A stretch of 64,000 nucleotides of DNA from Zwartia panacis (GCF_030410395.1 NZ_JAUHHF010000006.1:1-64000); one strand, 5' to 3'; positions 19,943-30,320 are shown, counted from the stretch's first letter. The notes: a model not told the origin generated them from the sequence alone. Made by a program: numbers and translations.

Positions 19943-20749
19943 GTGTGGAACGAAGCCCGTACGATCAACCGACTCGCCAACACCCTCGCGGTGCTGGCAG
20001 TGCTGGCCATGCTGGCCGGAGGGATCTATTGGCTGATTCAACGACCACAGTTCGATTTGCAGGCGATCGAAATCGAACCGGCACCCAATACGACTCTGCA
20101 TTACGTGACACCCGCGAGCATCCAAAATGCGATTGCCGGCAATCTCACGGGCAACTTTTTCACGATCAACCTCGCCGAGGCGCAGCGCGTATTCGAAGAG
20201 GCGCCTTGGGTACGATCGGCTTCCGTGCGTCGTATTTGGCCCAATGCGATCAGAGTGACGATCGAAGAGCAGCAGCCATTCGCGCTCTGGAACGACAGTC
20301 AGATGATCAATACGTGGGGGCAGGTGTTTACGGCCAACCAGGGCGAGCTCGACGACGATGTGGCGCTTCCTCAGTTCGAAGGTCCCGAGGGCAAGGAAGG
20401 TCTGGTTGTCAATCGTTATGCGGAGCTCGAGCGCTGGTTTGCGCCTTTGGATGTCACCGTGCAAAAACTTTCGCTCAGCGACCGCTTGGCTTGGCAGGTC
20501 ACGCTCTCGAACGGCATGACCTTGGCGCTTGGACGCGATCCGGGTGCGGATGCGCCGGATCCACAAGGCGGCATTCCAGGTGCCTTGCCATTTGCGGCTC
20601 GCATTCAGCGTTTTGTTCAGGCTCTGCCTCAGGCCACTCAAAAAATTGGCGATCGTGCGGTCACGCACGCCGACCTGCGCTATCCCAATGGCTTTGCACT
20701 CACACTTGCAGCCTTACCCGAAAACCCTCAACTCAAGAAGAAACGATAA
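19943..20749 (+). CDS. ftsQ: Cell division protein FtsQ
   Basis: 268-residue bitopic divisome protein bridging FtsBL to the early complex. A short cytoplasmic N-terminus is followed by one transmembrane helix (residues about 13-31). The POTRA domain starts FDLQAIEIEP, and the beta domain contains WVRSASVRRIWPNAIRVTIEEQ-type sequence (EAPWVRSASVRRIWPN). A GTG start at 19943 is supported by GGAG at 19933-19936. The stop lies 4 nt before ftsA. Confidence 0.94.
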   Translation: MWNEARTINRLANTLAVLAVLAMLAGGIYWLIQRPQFDLQAIEIEPAPNTTLHYVTPASIQNAIAGNLTGNFFTINLAEAQRVFEEAPWVRSASVRRIWPNAIRVTIEEQQPFALWNDSQMINTWGQVFTANQGELDDDVALPQFEGPEGKEGLVVNRYAELERWFAPLDVTVQKLSLSDRLAWQVTLSNGMTLALGRDPGADAPDPQGGIPGALPFAARIQRFVQALPQATQKIGDRAVTHADLRYPNGFALTLAALPENPQLKKKR

Positions 20750-20753
20750 CGCC

Positions 20754-21980
20754 ATGACCCGTGACATCAAGGATCTGATCGTCGCCCTCGATATCGGCAC
20801 CAGCAAAGTAGTTGCTGTGGTAGCCGAGGTACTGCCAGAGGGACGTTTTGAAGTGCTTGGCTTGGGCCAACATGAGTCCAGAGGCATGCGCAAAGGAGTG
20901 GTGGTCAATATCGAGACCACTGTGAACTCCATTCAGCGCGCGCTCGAAGAGGCTGAGCTCATGGCGGACTGCAAGATTCGGGATGTGTACACCGGTATCG
21001 CCGGAAGCCATATCCGCAGCTTTAACTCGAGTGGCATGGTTGCGGTCAAGGACAAAGAAGTGACAGCGACTGATGTGGCGCGCGTGATTGAAACCGCGAA
21101 GGCTGTCAATATTCCTACAGATCAGCAAGTCTTGCATGTGTTGACGCAAGAATTCATCGTGGATGGACAAGAGGATATCCGCGAACCGATTGGAATGAGT
21201 GGGTTGCGTCTCGAAGTCAAAGTGCACATCGTGACAGGTGCTGTAAGCGCTGCTCAAAACATTGTGAAGTGTGTGCGTCGCTGCGGATTGGAAGTTCAGG
21301 ATTTGATTTTGCAGCCCCTGGCTTCGAGTCTGGCGTGTTTGACTGCGGACGAAAAAGAATTGGGCGTTGTGCTGATTGATATCGGCGGCGGTACGACAGA
21401 TGTTGCGATTTATACAGGTGGTGCTATTCGTCACACCGCAGTATTACCGATCGCGGGCGATCAAATCACGAGTGACATCGCGGCGATGCTGCGTACGCCA
21501 ACTCCAGATGCCGAGGACATCAAGCTGCGCTTCGGTGTCGCCAAACAAGTGCTCGCCAGTCCCGACGAGGTGGTCGAGGTGCCCGGACTCGGTGATCGCG
21601 GTCCGCGCCAGGTCAAACGTCAAGCGCTGGGCGCGGTCATTGAACCTCGCGTCGAGGAACTGTTCGGCCTAGTCCAGCAAGTGATCCGCGAGTCGGGTTA
21701 TGAAGACTTGCTGTCCTCCGGCGTCGTGCTGACAGGCGGCACGTCGATGATGCCCGGTATGGTTGAGCTGGCAGAAGACGTCTTTTTAAAACCTGTGCGC
21801 GTAGCGGTTCCCGAGTATGACGGCAGTTTGGCCGATGTGATGCGCAGTCCCAGATTTTCAACGGTGATGGGTCTGTTGGGCGAGGCACGCATGCAGCGTT
21901 TGCGGGGTCGAAAATTTACGCAGCAGTCAGGAAGTTTTAAAGCTATTCTTGCGCGCATGAAAGAATGGTTTATGCACTGA
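20754..21980 (+). CDS. ftsA: Cell division protein FtsA
   Basis: 408-residue actin-like ATPase that tethers FtsZ to the membrane. Phosphate-1 region VALDIGTSKVVAVVAE, phosphate-2 VVLIDIGGGTTDVAIY and the adenosine motif VVLTGGTSMMPGM are visible. The last 15 residues (SFKAILARMKEWFMH) form the amphipathic membrane-targeting helix. A longer frame reaches back to 20529 through ftsQ, but the ATG at 20754 follows AAGAAGAAA and matches the family N-terminus MTRDIKDLIVALDIG. Confidence 0.97.
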   Translation: MTRDIKDLIVALDIGTSKVVAVVAEVLPEGRFEVLGLGQHESRGMRKGVVVNIETTVNSIQRALEEAELMADCKIRDVYTGIAGSHIRSFNSSGMVAVKDKEVTATDVARVIETAKAVNIPTDQQVLHVLTQEFIVDGQEDIREPIGMSGLRLEVKVHIVTGAVSAAQNIVKCVRRCGLEVQDLILQPLASSLACLTADEKELGVVLIDIGGGTTDVAIYTGGAIRHTAVLPIAGDQITSDIAAMLRTPTPDAEDIKLRFGVAKQVLASPDEVVEVPGLGDRGPRQVKRQALGAVIEPRVEELFGLVQQVIRESGYEDLLSSGVVLTGGTSMMPGMVELAEDVFLKPVRVAVPEYDGSLADVMRSPRFSTVMGLLGEARMQRLRGRKFTQQSGSFKAILARMKEWFMH

Positions 21981-21982
21981 AT

Positions 21983-22002
21983 TGATGTCTTCGGACATCA
22001 AA
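21983..22002 (+). promoter_or_regulatory. UUCG-tetraloop hairpin directly after ftsA
   Basis: TTGATGTC - TTCG - GACATCAA, a perfect 8-bp stem closed by the unusually stable C(UUCG)G tetraloop, starting 2 nt after the ftsA stop. No T tract follows, so it is not a normal intrinsic terminator. It could protect the upstream mRNA end or mark a processing site. Confidence 0.6.
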
Positions 22003-22044
22003 CAAGTCGATGAGCAATATTGCGATTCGGCCTGAGGAGGAGAT

Positions 22045-22087
22045 GTTTCAAGCCCGGTGCGGACGCCGTCGGCACCGAGTTTGAAAC
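22045..22087 (+). promoter_or_regulatory. Long hairpin in the ftsZ leader
   Basis: Arms 22045-22060 (GTTTCAAGCCCGGTGC) and 22072-22087 (GCACCGAGTTTGAAAC) pair over 16 positions with one G-U and one C-A. The loop can close further through GAC/GTC. It lies 65 nt before the ftsZ start and lacks a following T run. Role unknown; an attenuator, mRNA stabiliser or RNase site are the options. Confidence 0.6.
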
Positions 22088-22151
22088 GATTTCTAAAGGT
22101 AGTTTGGGGAATTTAGAAACGTTTGAAGTTTAAGACTTGAGGGAGTCAATC

Positions 22152-23309
22152 ATGATGTTTGAAATGTTAGATAACGCAAATAAAGGCACAGTGATCAAAG
22201 TGGTCGGTGTCGGTGGCGCGGGTGGCAATGCTGTCTCGCATATGATTCGTTCTGGTGTTCAGGGCGTCGATTTCATTTGTTGCAACACGGATGCGCAAGC
22301 ATTGGCTGCCACAAATGCGCCTGTTCAGATCCGTCTGGGTCGCACTGGTTTGGGCGCGGGTGCCAAGCCCGACCAAGGTCGCGCAGCAGCAGAGCTGGCG
22401 CGCGAGGAGATCCGTGCGGCACTCAATGGCGCCAATATGGTGTTCATTACCGCGGGTATGGGTGGTGGCACAGGTACGGGCGCAGGTCCGGTGGTTGCCG
22501 AGGTCGCCAAGGAGCTGGGAATTTTGACAGTCGGTGTCGTGACCAAGCCTTTCTCTTTCGAAGGCGCCAAGCGCATGAAGATGTCCGAAGACGGCATCAA
22601 TGAATTGTCAAAGTATGTCCACTCACTGATCGTCGTGTTGAATGAAAATCTCTACGAGCTGATGGACGAGGATGCCACCCAGGCTGACTGCTTCAAGGCT
22701 GCGGACGATGTCTTGCACAATGCTTGCGCCGGTATCGCCGAAATCATCAACGTTGAAGGTAACGTGAACGTCGACTTTGAAGACGTCAAGACGATTATGG
22801 GTGAGCAGGGACAGGCGATGCTGGGCACTGCGATGGCCTCTGGTCCGGATCGTGCCAAGATTGCCGCCGAACAGGCCGTGGCATGTCCATTGCTCGAGGG
22901 CGTCAACTTGAATGGTGCCCGCGGTGTGCTGGTCAACATCACAGCAAGCAGCTCGCTTAAGATGAAAGAGACGCGCGCGATCATGGATCACATCAGCGGC
23001 TTTGCCTCGCCAGAAGCGACAGTGATCTTTGGTACGGCTTATGACGATTCGATGGGCGACAACCTGCGTGTGACAGTTGTGGCGACTGGATTGGGCCGTG
23101 CGCAAAGCCGTCCCGTTCTGGTGTCTGAGCCGATGGAGATGCAGCGCACGGGTACTGACAATATGCCGGTTGGCAATGGTCAGGATCTTGGCGTGCCATC
23201 CGTGTTGCGTAATCCACGCACACAGGCGACAGCCCAAGTGCGCGCTCTGGAAACGGCTGGAATGGAGCACTATGACATTCCTGCTTTCTTGCGTCGTCAG
23301 GCAGACTAA
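22152..23309 (+). CDS. ftsZ: Cell division protein FtsZ
   Basis: 385-residue tubulin-like GTPase that forms the Z ring. N-terminal IKVVGVGGAGGNAVSHMI, tubulin signature GGGTGTGAG, T7-loop NVDFEDVKTIM and the C-terminal partner-binding peptide DIPAFLRRQ are present. Two tandem ATGs (22152 and 22155) follow GAGGGAG at about 22138-22144; either could be used. Earlier in-frame starts overlap that ribosome site. Unlike upstream junctions it is separated from ftsA by 171 nt, so it may have its own transcriptional or post-transcriptional control. Confidence 0.97.
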   Translation: MMFEMLDNANKGTVIKVVGVGGAGGNAVSHMIRSGVQGVDFICCNTDAQALAATNAPVQIRLGRTGLGAGAKPDQGRAAAELAREEIRAALNGANMVFITAGMGGGTGTGAGPVVAEVAKELGILTVGVVTKPFSFEGAKRMKMSEDGINELSKYVHSLIVVLNENLYELMDEDATQADCFKAADDVLHNACAGIAEIINVEGNVNVDFEDVKTIMGEQGQAMLGTAMASGPDRAKIAAEQAVACPLLEGVNLNGARGVLVNITASSSLKMKETRAIMDHISGFASPEATVIFGTAYDDSMGDNLRVTVVATGLGRAQSRPVLVSEPMEMQRTGTDNMPVGNGQDLGVPSVLRNPRTQATAQVRALETAGMEHYDIPAFLRRQAD

Positions 23310-23363
23310 TCGGGGATAAAAACTGACTCCCTATGCCTAAAGCCTCTTGAGGGTTTTGGCGTC

Positions 23364-23391
23364 GCACCCGGGCTTCCCCAAGCTCGGGTGC
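23364..23391 (+). terminator. Candidate terminator or attenuator after ftsZ
   Basis: GCACCCGGGCTT - CCCC - AAGCTCGGGTGC, a 12-bp stem with one G-U pair, 54 nt after the ftsZ stop. It is followed by ATTGTCGT, a poor U tract, so termination may be partial and allow readthrough into lpxC. Confidence 0.45.
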
Positions 23392-23471
23392 ATTGTCGTC
23401 TGAAAATTGCAGTGCAACAATCGACAAAAACGCTACAATAGTGCTAGTTTTCAAGGAATTAGCTTCGATTT

Positions 23472-24395
23472 ATGTTTCGCCAACGCACGCTTAAAAATCT
23501 CGTTAAGACGACTGGTGTCGGTCTGCACTCTGGCCGTCGGGTCGAGCTGACGCTGCGTCCAGCTGCGCCGGATACGGGGATTGTCTTTCACCGGGTAGAT
23601 TTGCCCGAGGTGGTTGATATTCCCGCTCAGGCGGCTATGGTGCGTGATACGCGCATGGCTTCCGTGCTCGGAGAGGGCGCTGGCAGGGTATCCACGGTCG
23701 AGCACTTGATGTCTGCACTGGCAGGGCTGGGAATCGATAATCTCCATGTCGATTTGACCGCCGAAGAAGTCCCTATTATGGATGGCAGCGCTGCGACTTT
23801 TATTTATCTCCTGCGCTCCGCAGGTATCGAAGAGCAAAACGCACCGAAGAAATTTTTGCGCGTCCTCAAGACTGTTGAGGTGAGCGAGGGAGAGGGGCCT
23901 CAGGCCAAATGGGCCAGGCTTGAGCCATATGACGGCTTTGCTCTCGCTTTTTCGATCGATTTTCGTCATCCCGCCATCAATTCAACCTCGAATTTTGCGG
24001 AAATCGATTTTTCGACGCAGTCTTATGTAAAAGAGATCGCACGCGCACGCACGTTTGGTTTCGTCAACGAAGTTGAAGCATTACGCTCGATGGGTTTGGC
24101 GCGTGGCGGAAGCCTTGATAACGCGATTGTGATGGACGAGTACCGCGTGCTGAATTCGGATGGATTGCGTTACGACGACGAGTTCGTCAAACACAAGATA
24201 TTGGATGCTGTGGGCGACTTGTATTTGATTGGCAAGCCTTTGGTCGCGCGTTATGTCGCCTGCAAGTCAGGTCATGCGCTCAATAACCAGCTTGCTTTGA
24301 GTTTGCTCGCGCAAAAAGATGCCTGGGAAATCGTTACTTATTCTTCTCAGGCGGATGCTCCGGCTGCGTTTCAACAGGAATGGAAGCTGGCTTAG
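23472..24395 (+). CDS. lpxC: UDP-3-O-acyl-N-acetylglucosamine deacetylase
   Basis: 307-residue zinc amidase for the committed step of lipid A synthesis, in the cytosol. N-terminal QRTLKN and [14 protein letters not shown], zinc ligand in [10 protein letters not shown] (about residue 78), PIMDGSA and the zinc-binding [11 protein letters not shown] near residue 237 are intact. A TACAAT -10-like box at 23434-23439 may give it a separate promoter, but no good -35 is seen. Its last 62 nt overlap the convergent DUF721 gene. Confidence 0.97.
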   Translation: MFRQRTLKNLVKTTGVGLHSGRRVELTLRPAAPDTGIVFHRVDLPEVVDIPAQAAMVRDTRMASVLGEGAGRVSTVEHLMSALAGLGIDNLHVDLTAEEVPIMDGSAATFIYLLRSAGIEEQNAPKKFLRVLKTVEVSEGEGPQAKWARLEPYDGFALAFSIDFRHPAINSTSNFAEIDFSTQSYVKEIARARTFGFVNEVEALRSMGLARGGSLDNAIVMDEYRVLNSDGLRYDDEFVKHKILDAVGDLYLIGKPLVARYVACKSGHALNNQLALSLLAQKDAWEIVTYSSQADAPAAFQQEWKLA

Positions 24396-24873
24396 TGCCC
24401 TGATGGTGTCTTAATAGCTTGGCGACCGCGTTTGCGAGGGGGCCAGGTCTGAGCGCTGAACGTAACTCCTCGAACGCTTTCAAGTCCGTTTGATCAAGTG
24501 TGCGGGCTTCTCTTGGTGGTTTAACGACCTCGGGTAACCCGAGGCCTCCTTGAACTTTTAACTTAATCTCGGCAATGTTCCAGCCCGCCGTCTGCATATG
24601 CAGAGTCACCCTGGGGGCTAATTGACGGAACTTTGCAGCAAACGCAGCACTCGAAACCATCAGTGTCAGCACTTGGTTCTCGAGTTTGATGATCTCGAAC
24701 GCGCCGCGCATGTTGGCCGGCAGAGCGCCGACCACCGCACTGCGCATTTTGAGATGCATTTGTGCAGTCGCCAGTACGCTGGCAGATTGCGAGTCGTGAC
24801 CCAGCCACCCGATCAAATGGGTGCTGCCAGATTGCCCGGAGGTGCGCGATCGGCGAGTTGGGGGAGCGACCAT
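24334..24873 (-). CDS. DUF721 (DciA-like) protein
   Basis: 179 residues. The central part (about 45-115) reads as a DUF721 domain: [40 protein letters not shown]-type strands and helices (here [15 protein letters not shown]). DciA proteins of this family load or control the DnaB helicase in bacteria that lack DnaC. The N-terminus is Ser/Arg-rich and the C-terminus a proline-rich tail. The position between lpxC and the M23 peptidase/secA is the usual one in related betaproteobacteria. Its 3' end overlaps lpxC by 62 nt, and its start is 17 nt from the divergent M23 gene. Confidence 0.75.
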   Translation of the reverse strand: MVAPPTRRSRTSGQSGSTHLIGWLGHDSQSASVLATAQMHLKMRSAVVGALPANMRGAFEIIKLENQVLTLMVSSAAFAAKFRQLAPRVTLHMQTAGWNIAEIKLKVQGGLGLPEVVKPPREARTLDQTDLKAFEELRSALRPGPLANAVAKLLRHHQGTKPASIPVETQPEHPPEKNK

Positions 24874-24890
24874 GTGTAAAGGATTGTCAG

Positions 24891-25880
24891 ATGAAGTTGA
24901 TTATTATGCCTTCACGGCAGGGGCAGTATGCGCCCATCACGATTAGTGTAAGCCGACTGATCCTGATAGTAGGCCTTTTATTGGTGGGAGCACTGGTGCT
25001 GGGGGCGGCCTTGCAGCGATTGGTATGGACTGCCCGTCCCGAGGTTCAGCCTCCTCTTCAAGTCTCGTCCGTTCCCCCGTCTTCTGCCATTCCTGACGCC
25101 CAGGCGATGCGTCAGCTCGCCACCAAAGTGGGTGAACTACAGGCGACTGTCGCGCGACTCGATGGTCTGGGTCAGCGTGTTGCCAAAGTCGCGGGACTTC
25201 CAGATCAGGACATTACGATCGTTCCGGAGTCACCTGAGGCGACAGTTGTGCTGGACGATCTCTGGGTGCCTGCCTCTGAAACGAGGGCGCCCCCATTTTC
25301 ACAACTTGAGGGCGAAATAAACTGGTTGCAAAAAAGCCTGTCCAGGCAGGGAGACTATTTGTCGATGCTGGATTTGGCCGTGACGCAGCAGGCGGCGAGC
25401 GTTGCCCGTTTGCCCACAGCAATGCCCATTGAGTCCTACCCTTACCTGAGTTCCTCTTATGGTTGGCGCCGTAACCCCTTTAATGGACAGATGAGCATGC
25501 ACGAGGGGCTCGATTTCAGTGCTCCCCACGGTACGCCCATTCGCTCTGCTGCGGGAGGCGTTGTCCGCACGGTGACTGTGCACCGGGGCTATGGAAATAT
25601 GGTTGAAATCGATCACGGGGAAGGGCTGATGACCCGTTATGCCCACGCCAAGGTCGTTCTGGTCAAAGAAGGCGAAGTGGTGACGCGCGGGCAACTGATC
25701 GCACGTGTGGGTTCGACAGGCTTGTCGACAGGACCGCATTTGCATTTTGAAGTGCGCAAAGACGATAGGCCTCTGGATCCGAGGGCTTTTCTTGCAGGGC
25801 AGCCGATGAACGCCCCTGTTGCAACAGCACGCCCGGTAACAGGGTCATCCTCGATTACATGGCAGCCACGCGTGCGTTAA
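24891..25880 (+). CDS. M23 family metallopeptidase (LytM-type), membrane-anchored
   Basis: 329 residues. One N-terminal transmembrane helix (about 18-42), a proline-rich stalk, a coiled-coil stretch (about 65-165) and a C-terminal peptidase_M23 domain. The domain shows SSYGWRRNPF, HEGLDFSAPHGTPI with the zinc His and Asp, and GPHLHFEVR with the HxH pair, so the catalytic residues are intact. It is predicted to cut peptidoglycan cross-links in the periplasm. The ATG at 24891 has AAAGGA upstream; a longer frame runs back into the DUF721 gene. secA follows 89 nt downstream. Confidence 0.9.
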   Translation: MKLIIMPSRQGQYAPITISVSRLILIVGLLLVGALVLGAALQRLVWTARPEVQPPLQVSSVPPSSAIPDAQAMRQLATKVGELQATVARLDGLGQRVAKVAGLPDQDITIVPESPEATVVLDDLWVPASETRAPPFSQLEGEINWLQKSLSRQGDYLSMLDLAVTQQAASVARLPTAMPIESYPYLSSSYGWRRNPFNGQMSMHEGLDFSAPHGTPIRSAAGGVVRTVTVHRGYGNMVEIDHGEGLMTRYAHAKVVLVKEGEVVTRGQLIARVGSTGLSTGPHLHFEVRKDDRPLDPRAFLAGQPMNAPVATARPVTGSSSITWQPRVR

Positions 25881-25969
25881 ACTCGAAGGCTTATTAGGCA
25901 TACATTGCCCTAACACTTTCTTAGTCAGCCTCGCGTCGCAAGGTGCGGGTCCGAACAGGTCCTATTCGC

Positions 25970-28729
25970 ATGTTTTCTTTGCTTAAAAAAATCTTCGGTA
26001 GTCGTAACGATCGTATCCTCAAGCAACTAAAGCGTCAGGTCGAGCAAATCAATGCGCTTGAACCACAGATGCAGGCGTTGTCAGATGATGAGTTACGGGC
26101 AAAAACGGACAGTTTCCGGGAGCGCATCAAGTCAGGTACCTCCCTAGATGCTCTGATCCCCGAGGCCTTTGCTGTGGTGCGCGAAGCAAGTGTGCGTGTG
26201 TTTGGCATGCGGCATTTTGATGTGCAAATGATTGGTGGCATGGTGTTGCACAGCGGAAAAATCGCCGAGATGCGCACCGGAGAGGGTAAAACCTTGATGG
26301 CGACGTTGCCGGTGTATCTGAATGCGCTGACTCAGCGCGGCGTGCATGTTGTCACGGTCAACGACTATCTGGCAAGACGCGATGCGGGCTGGATGGGGCG
26401 TCTCTACAACTTCCTCGGCTTGTCCGTAGGGGTTGTCGTGCCTCAGCAGAGCAACGAAGAAAAAATCGCCGCTTATCGCGCAGACATCACGTACGGCACG
26501 AACAACGAATTTGGCTTTGATTATTTGCGCGACAACATGGAGCACCGCGTCGAAGACCGCCGTCAGCGTGGCTTGGTGTTCGCGATTGTTGACGAGGTGG
26601 ATTCGATCCTGATCGATGAGGCGCGTACGCCTTTGATTATTTCAGGACAGGCTGAAGATCACACCGAGATGTATGTGCGTGTGAATGTGGTGCCTGCGAT
26701 GCTGCAGCGGATGGCGACAGAGCCCAAGCCACAAGAGCCGGAGCCCGAAGGGCATTTCTGGGTGGATGAGAAAAATCATCAGGTGTATCTCTCGGAGTCC
26801 GGGCATGAGCGTGCCGAGGAAATCTTGACAGAGCTAGGCTTGCTGCCGACTGGTCAGTCTTTGTATGAGGCCCGCAATATCACGCTGATGCATCACCTGA
26901 TGGCGGCCTTGCGCGCACACAACCTGTTCCATCGCGACCAGCATTATGTCGTGCAGGATGGCGAGGTGGTGATCGTGGACGAATTCACAGGTCGTCTGAT
27001 GGCGGGCCGCCGGTGGTCAGATGGCCTGCATCAAGCTGTCGAAGCCAAAGAAGGCGTGCAGATTCAAAACGAGAATCAGACGATGGCGTCGATCACGTTC
27101 CAGAATTATTTCCGCATGTACGAGAAGCTTGGTGGCATGACGGGTACGGCCGACACCGAAGCATACGAGTTTCAGGAAATTTACGGATTGGAAACCGTGA
27201 TTGTGCCGACCAATCGTCCGATGGTGCGTGCCGATCAAAACGATCAGATTTTCAAAACAGCAGCTGAAAAGTTCAACGCGATTTTGGCTGACATCCGTGA
27301 CTGCCAGGAGCGCGGACAGCCGGTACTCGTCGGCACGACTAGCATTGAAAATTCTGAACTTCTCTCAGGTTTGCTGACCAAGGCTGGCTTGCGTCACGAG
27401 GTGCTCAATGCGAAGCAGCATGCGCGTGAAGCTGAAATTGTTGCTCAGGCGGGTAAGCCCGGCAACATTACGATTGCGACCAACATGGCTGGCCGCGGCA
27501 CGGATATTGTGCTGGGTGGCAGTATCGAAAAACTGATTGAAAATGTCCGTGAAAACGCAGCGCTGAGCGATGCGGAAAAGACGGCGCAGATCGAGACGAT
27601 TCGTGCACAGTGGTTGCCCTTGAACGAGCAAGTCAAAGCAGCGGGTGGTTTGCGCATCATTGGTACGGAGCGTCACGAATCTCGACGAATCGATAACCAG
27701 TTGCGCGGTCGTGCCGGACGCCAAGGTGATCCTGGTTCGTCACGTTTTTATTTGTCGCTCGAAGATCCTCTCATGCGGATTTTCGCGGGCGATCGCGTGC
27801 GGGCGATTATGGATCGCCTGAAGTTGCCAGAGGGTGAGCCGATCGAAGCGGGCATGGTGTCGCGCTCGATTGAAACCGCTCAGCGCAAGGTTGAGGGCCG
27901 CAACTTCGATGTGCGCAAGCAATTGCTCGAATATGACGATGTGGCGAATGACCAGCGCAAAGTCCTGTACGCGCAACGCAACGAAGTGCTTGAGGCGCAA
28001 TCGATCTCCGAGACAATTGATAACTTACGCAACGGCACCTTCACCGATCTGGTGGCCCGTTATGTGCCGGCAGGTTCTGTCGAGGAGCAGTGGGATATTG
28101 ACGCGCTGCAAATGGCGCTTGAGGCGGACTGGCAAATCGTTTTGCCACTCAAGGATATGATTCGCGAATCCAAGAGTATCACCGAGGAAGATATTCTTGA
28201 AAAAGTCCTAGAGGCCGCTCAAGCTTCGTATCAACAGAAAGTTTCGGCGGTTGGAGCGGAGTCGTGGGCGGGCTTTGAGCGTTCAATCATGTTGCAGGTG
28301 ATGGACACTCAATGGCGCGAGCATCTGTCCGCGCTGGATCATTTGCGTCAGGGTATTCATTTGCGTGGCTATGCGCAAAAGAACCCCAAGCAAGAATATA
28401 AACGCGAAGCGTTCGAATTATTCTCCGGTATGTTGGACCGTGTGCGTGACGATGTCATGAAAGTCCTGATGACTGTGCGCATCCAGACCCAAGAGGAAGT
28501 TGAACAAGCTGAGCGCGAGGCGGAGCGTGCAGCCCAGATGCAGAATATTCAGTACCGGCATACTGATTACGCAGAGGCGCCCTCTGAGGAGAGTCAGACC
28601 TCGAGCAGAGCTGTCGCTGAAGAGCATCCAGGCACTTTGCGTAATACGGCACCCAAGATCGGTCGCAATGACCCTTGCCCGTGCGGCAGTGGGAAAAAAT
28701 ACAAGCACTGCCATGGTCAGTTGACTTGA
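25970..28729 (+). CDS. secA: Protein translocase ATPase SecA
   Basis: 919-residue motor of the Sec translocon. N-terminal [15 protein letters not shown], Walker [12 protein letters not shown], Walker [41 protein letters not shown], and the C-terminal zinc-binding [13 protein letters not shown] that contacts SecB are all present. The length and domain order are standard. A short in-frame extension to 25943 is unlikely because the ATG at 25970 gives the usual N-terminus. Confidence 0.98.
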   Translation: MFSLLKKIFGSRNDRILKQLKRQVEQINALEPQMQALSDDELRAKTDSFRERIKSGTSLDALIPEAFAVVREASVRVFGMRHFDVQMIGGMVLHSGKIAEMRTGEGKTLMATLPVYLNALTQRGVHVVTVNDYLARRDAGWMGRLYNFLGLSVGVVVPQQSNEEKIAAYRADITYGTNNEFGFDYLRDNMEHRVEDRRQRGLVFAIVDEVDSILIDEARTPLIISGQAEDHTEMYVRVNVVPAMLQRMATEPKPQEPEPEGHFWVDEKNHQVYLSESGHERAEEILTELGLLPTGQSLYEARNITLMHHLMAALRAHNLFHRDQHYVVQDGEVVIVDEFTGRLMAGRRWSDGLHQAVEAKEGVQIQNENQTMASITFQNYFRMYEKLGGMTGTADTEAYEFQEIYGLETVIVPTNRPMVRADQNDQIFKTAAEKFNAILADIRDCQERGQPVLVGTTSIENSELLSGLLTKAGLRHEVLNAKQHAREAEIVAQAGKPGNITIATNMAGRGTDIVLGGSIEKLIENVRENAALSDAEKTAQIETIRAQWLPLNEQVKAAGGLRIIGTERHESRRIDNQLRGRAGRQGDPGSSRFYLSLEDPLMRIFAGDRVRAIMDRLKLPEGEPIEAGMVSRSIETAQRKVEGRNFDVRKQLLEYDDVANDQRKVLYAQRNEVLEAQSISETIDNLRNGTFTDLVARYVPAGSVEEQWDIDALQMALEADWQIVLPLKDMIRESKSITEEDILEKVLEAAQASYQQKVSAVGAESWAGFERSIMLQVMDTQWREHLSALDHLRQGIHLRGYAQKNPKQEYKREAFELFSGMLDRVRDDVMKVLMTVRIQTQEEVEQAEREAERAAQMQNIQYRHTDYAEAPSEESQTSSRAVAEEHPGTLRNTAPKIGRNDPCPCGSGKKYKHCHGQLT

Positions 28730-28765
28730 GCTAATGACAATCTATTATCGCCAGGGTTGGATTCA

Positions 28766-29836
28766 ATGCAACATGACTTAACACGCAACATTCTGGCGGC
28801 CATTCTGGTAGTGGGTCTGATTGCGCTCTGTTTTTGGGTGCTTCGACCTTTCTTGGCCGCGACGGTGTGGGCGACGATGATTGTGGTGGCGACCTGGCCT
28901 TGGCTTAAGGCTCTGGAGCGCCTGTTTGGCAATCGGCGCAGTCCCGCTGTTCTCGTCATGACGATTGGTATGTTGTTATTGTTGGTGATGCCGCTCTGGT
29001 GGGCGATTAGTACGATCGCTGAACACTCTCATGACTTGATGGAGTTTGGACAGGGGTTGTCCAACAAAGGTCTGCCTGCGCCACCGGAATGGGTTGTTCA
29101 CATTCCACTCGTCGGTGAAAAGATTTCAGAGTTTTGGCAGAAATTGAGTTCAGGCGGGTTTAATAGTTTTGTCGAATACCTGAGCCCCTATGCGAGTTCG
29201 GCTGGCAAGTGGCTGTTAGGACAGTTTGGTGGTTTGGGTGGCATGTTGTTGCAGTTTTTCCTGGTTGTCTTGATTGCGGCCATTTTCTATAGCTCGGGCG
29301 AGGATGCTGCGCAGATGGTGCGTCGTCTCGGACGTCGTTTGGCAGGTGATCGTGGAGTGAGTTCGATCGTGCTGGCAGGTCAAGCCATTCGCGCGGTTGC
29401 GCTGGGTGTTGGTGTGACCGCCATTTTGCAGACAGGACTGGGAGGACTGGGCCTGGTGATTGCGGGTGTGCCCTTCGCCGCGGTCTTGTCCGCACTGATG
29501 TTGATGCTGTGCATCGCGCAGGCTGGACCAAGTCTCGTACTGTTTCCCGCAGTTGCCTGGATGTACTGGCAAGGCGATCATGGTTGGGCGATATTTTTGC
29601 TCGTCTGGAGCATTGTCGTGGTCTCCATGGATAACTTTGTCCGCCCCATGTTGATTCGTCGAGGTGCTGACTTACCCTTGCTATTGATCTTTGTTGGTGT
29701 GATCGGCGGTTTGCTCAGCTTTGGTTTGATCGGTATTTTTGTCGGACCAGTCGCGCTTGCAGTGACGTATACACTCGCGCAAGCCTGGGTATCAGAGCTT
29801 CCAGAAGATCAAGCTGAAAAAGATCAGCTCGCATAG
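28766..29836 (+). CDS. AI-2E family transporter (permease)
   Basis: 356-residue polytopic membrane protein with about eight hydrophobic helices, arranged as in the AI-2E/PerM family. Motifs: the N-terminal WVLRPFLAATVWATMI, the central PPEWVVHIPLVG loop and the C-terminal DNFVRPMLIRRGADLPLLLIF with GGLLSFGLIGIFVGP. Substrate unknown; members have been tied to autoinducer-2 export or Na+/H+ exchange, so the family name does not prove function. ATG at 28766 with AGGG upstream; a TTG 9 nt earlier is possible. The 3' end overlaps the convergent Lrp gene by 13 nt. Confidence 0.88.
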   Translation: MQHDLTRNILAAILVVGLIALCFWVLRPFLAATVWATMIVVATWPWLKALERLFGNRRSPAVLVMTIGMLLLLVMPLWWAISTIAEHSHDLMEFGQGLSNKGLPAPPEWVVHIPLVGEKISEFWQKLSSGGFNSFVEYLSPYASSAGKWLLGQFGGLGGMLLQFFLVVLIAAIFYSSGEDAAQMVRRLGRRLAGDRGVSSIVLAGQAIRAVALGVGVTAILQTGLGGLGLVIAGVPFAAVLSALMLMLCIAQAGPSLVLFPAVAWMYWQGDHGWAIFLLVWSIVVVSMDNFVRPMLIRRGADLPLLLIFVGVIGGLLSFGLIGIFVGPVALAVTYTLAQAWVSELPEDQAEKDQLA

Positions 29837-30291
29837 TCCAGCGGCAGTGCCGTGGTGCATTTGATGGTTTCCATCGCAAAGGCAGAGCTGACATCCAGCA
29901 GTTCAACGGAGCGTATCAGCCGTTTGTACACACTGTCATAGCGATCGATATCCGGCACGACGATCTTGAGTAAATAATCCGCATCCCCGCTCAAACGGTA
30001 GATTTCCACGATCTCGGGGATGCTGGTCGCACCATCCACAAACCGTTTCATCCATTTTTCATTGTGCTGACTGGTTCTGATAGTGACGAAGGTCGTCAGT
30101 CCAATGTTCAGTTTACGCGCGTCGCAAAGCGCAACCTGCTTTTTGATAATGCCTTCTTCTTGGAGCTTTTGAAGTCGCCTCCAGCACGGGGTCGGTGTCA
30201 GATTCACAGCGCTTGCCAGCTCAGCGAGGGAAATGCTTGCGTCTTCTTGCATCAGACGCAGAATTTCTCGGTCTTTCTTATCTATTTGCAT
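29824..30291 (-). CDS. Lrp/AsnC family transcriptional regulator
   Basis: 155 residues: an N-terminal winged helix-turn-helix (DREILRLMQEDASISLAELA ... TPTPCWRRLQKL) and a C-terminal RAM ligand-binding domain (FVTIRTSQHNEKWMKRF ... GDADYLLKIVVPDIDRYD). Length and layout are standard. Such regulators sense amino acids. It is divergent from the cysteine-dioxygenase-like gene at 30420 with a 128-nt shared region holding a perfect palindrome, so it probably controls that gene and perhaps itself. Confidence 0.92.
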   Translation of the reverse strand: MQIDKKDREILRLMQEDASISLAELASAVNLTPTPCWRRLQKLQEEGIIKKQVALCDARKLNIGLTTFVTIRTSQHNEKWMKRFVDGATSIPEIVEIYRLSGDADYLLKIVVPDIDRYDSVYKRLIRSVELLDVSSAFAMETIKCTTALPLDYAS

Positions 30292-30320
30292 GATTAATCT
30301 AAATTTTCAATAATTTTTAG

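Noticed and set aside
19648-20757. 369-codon frame spanning ddl and ftsQ
   Set aside because: It overlaps two well-supported genes in another frame, has an Arg/Gly/Ser-rich composition typical of shadow frames, and crosses a gene border.
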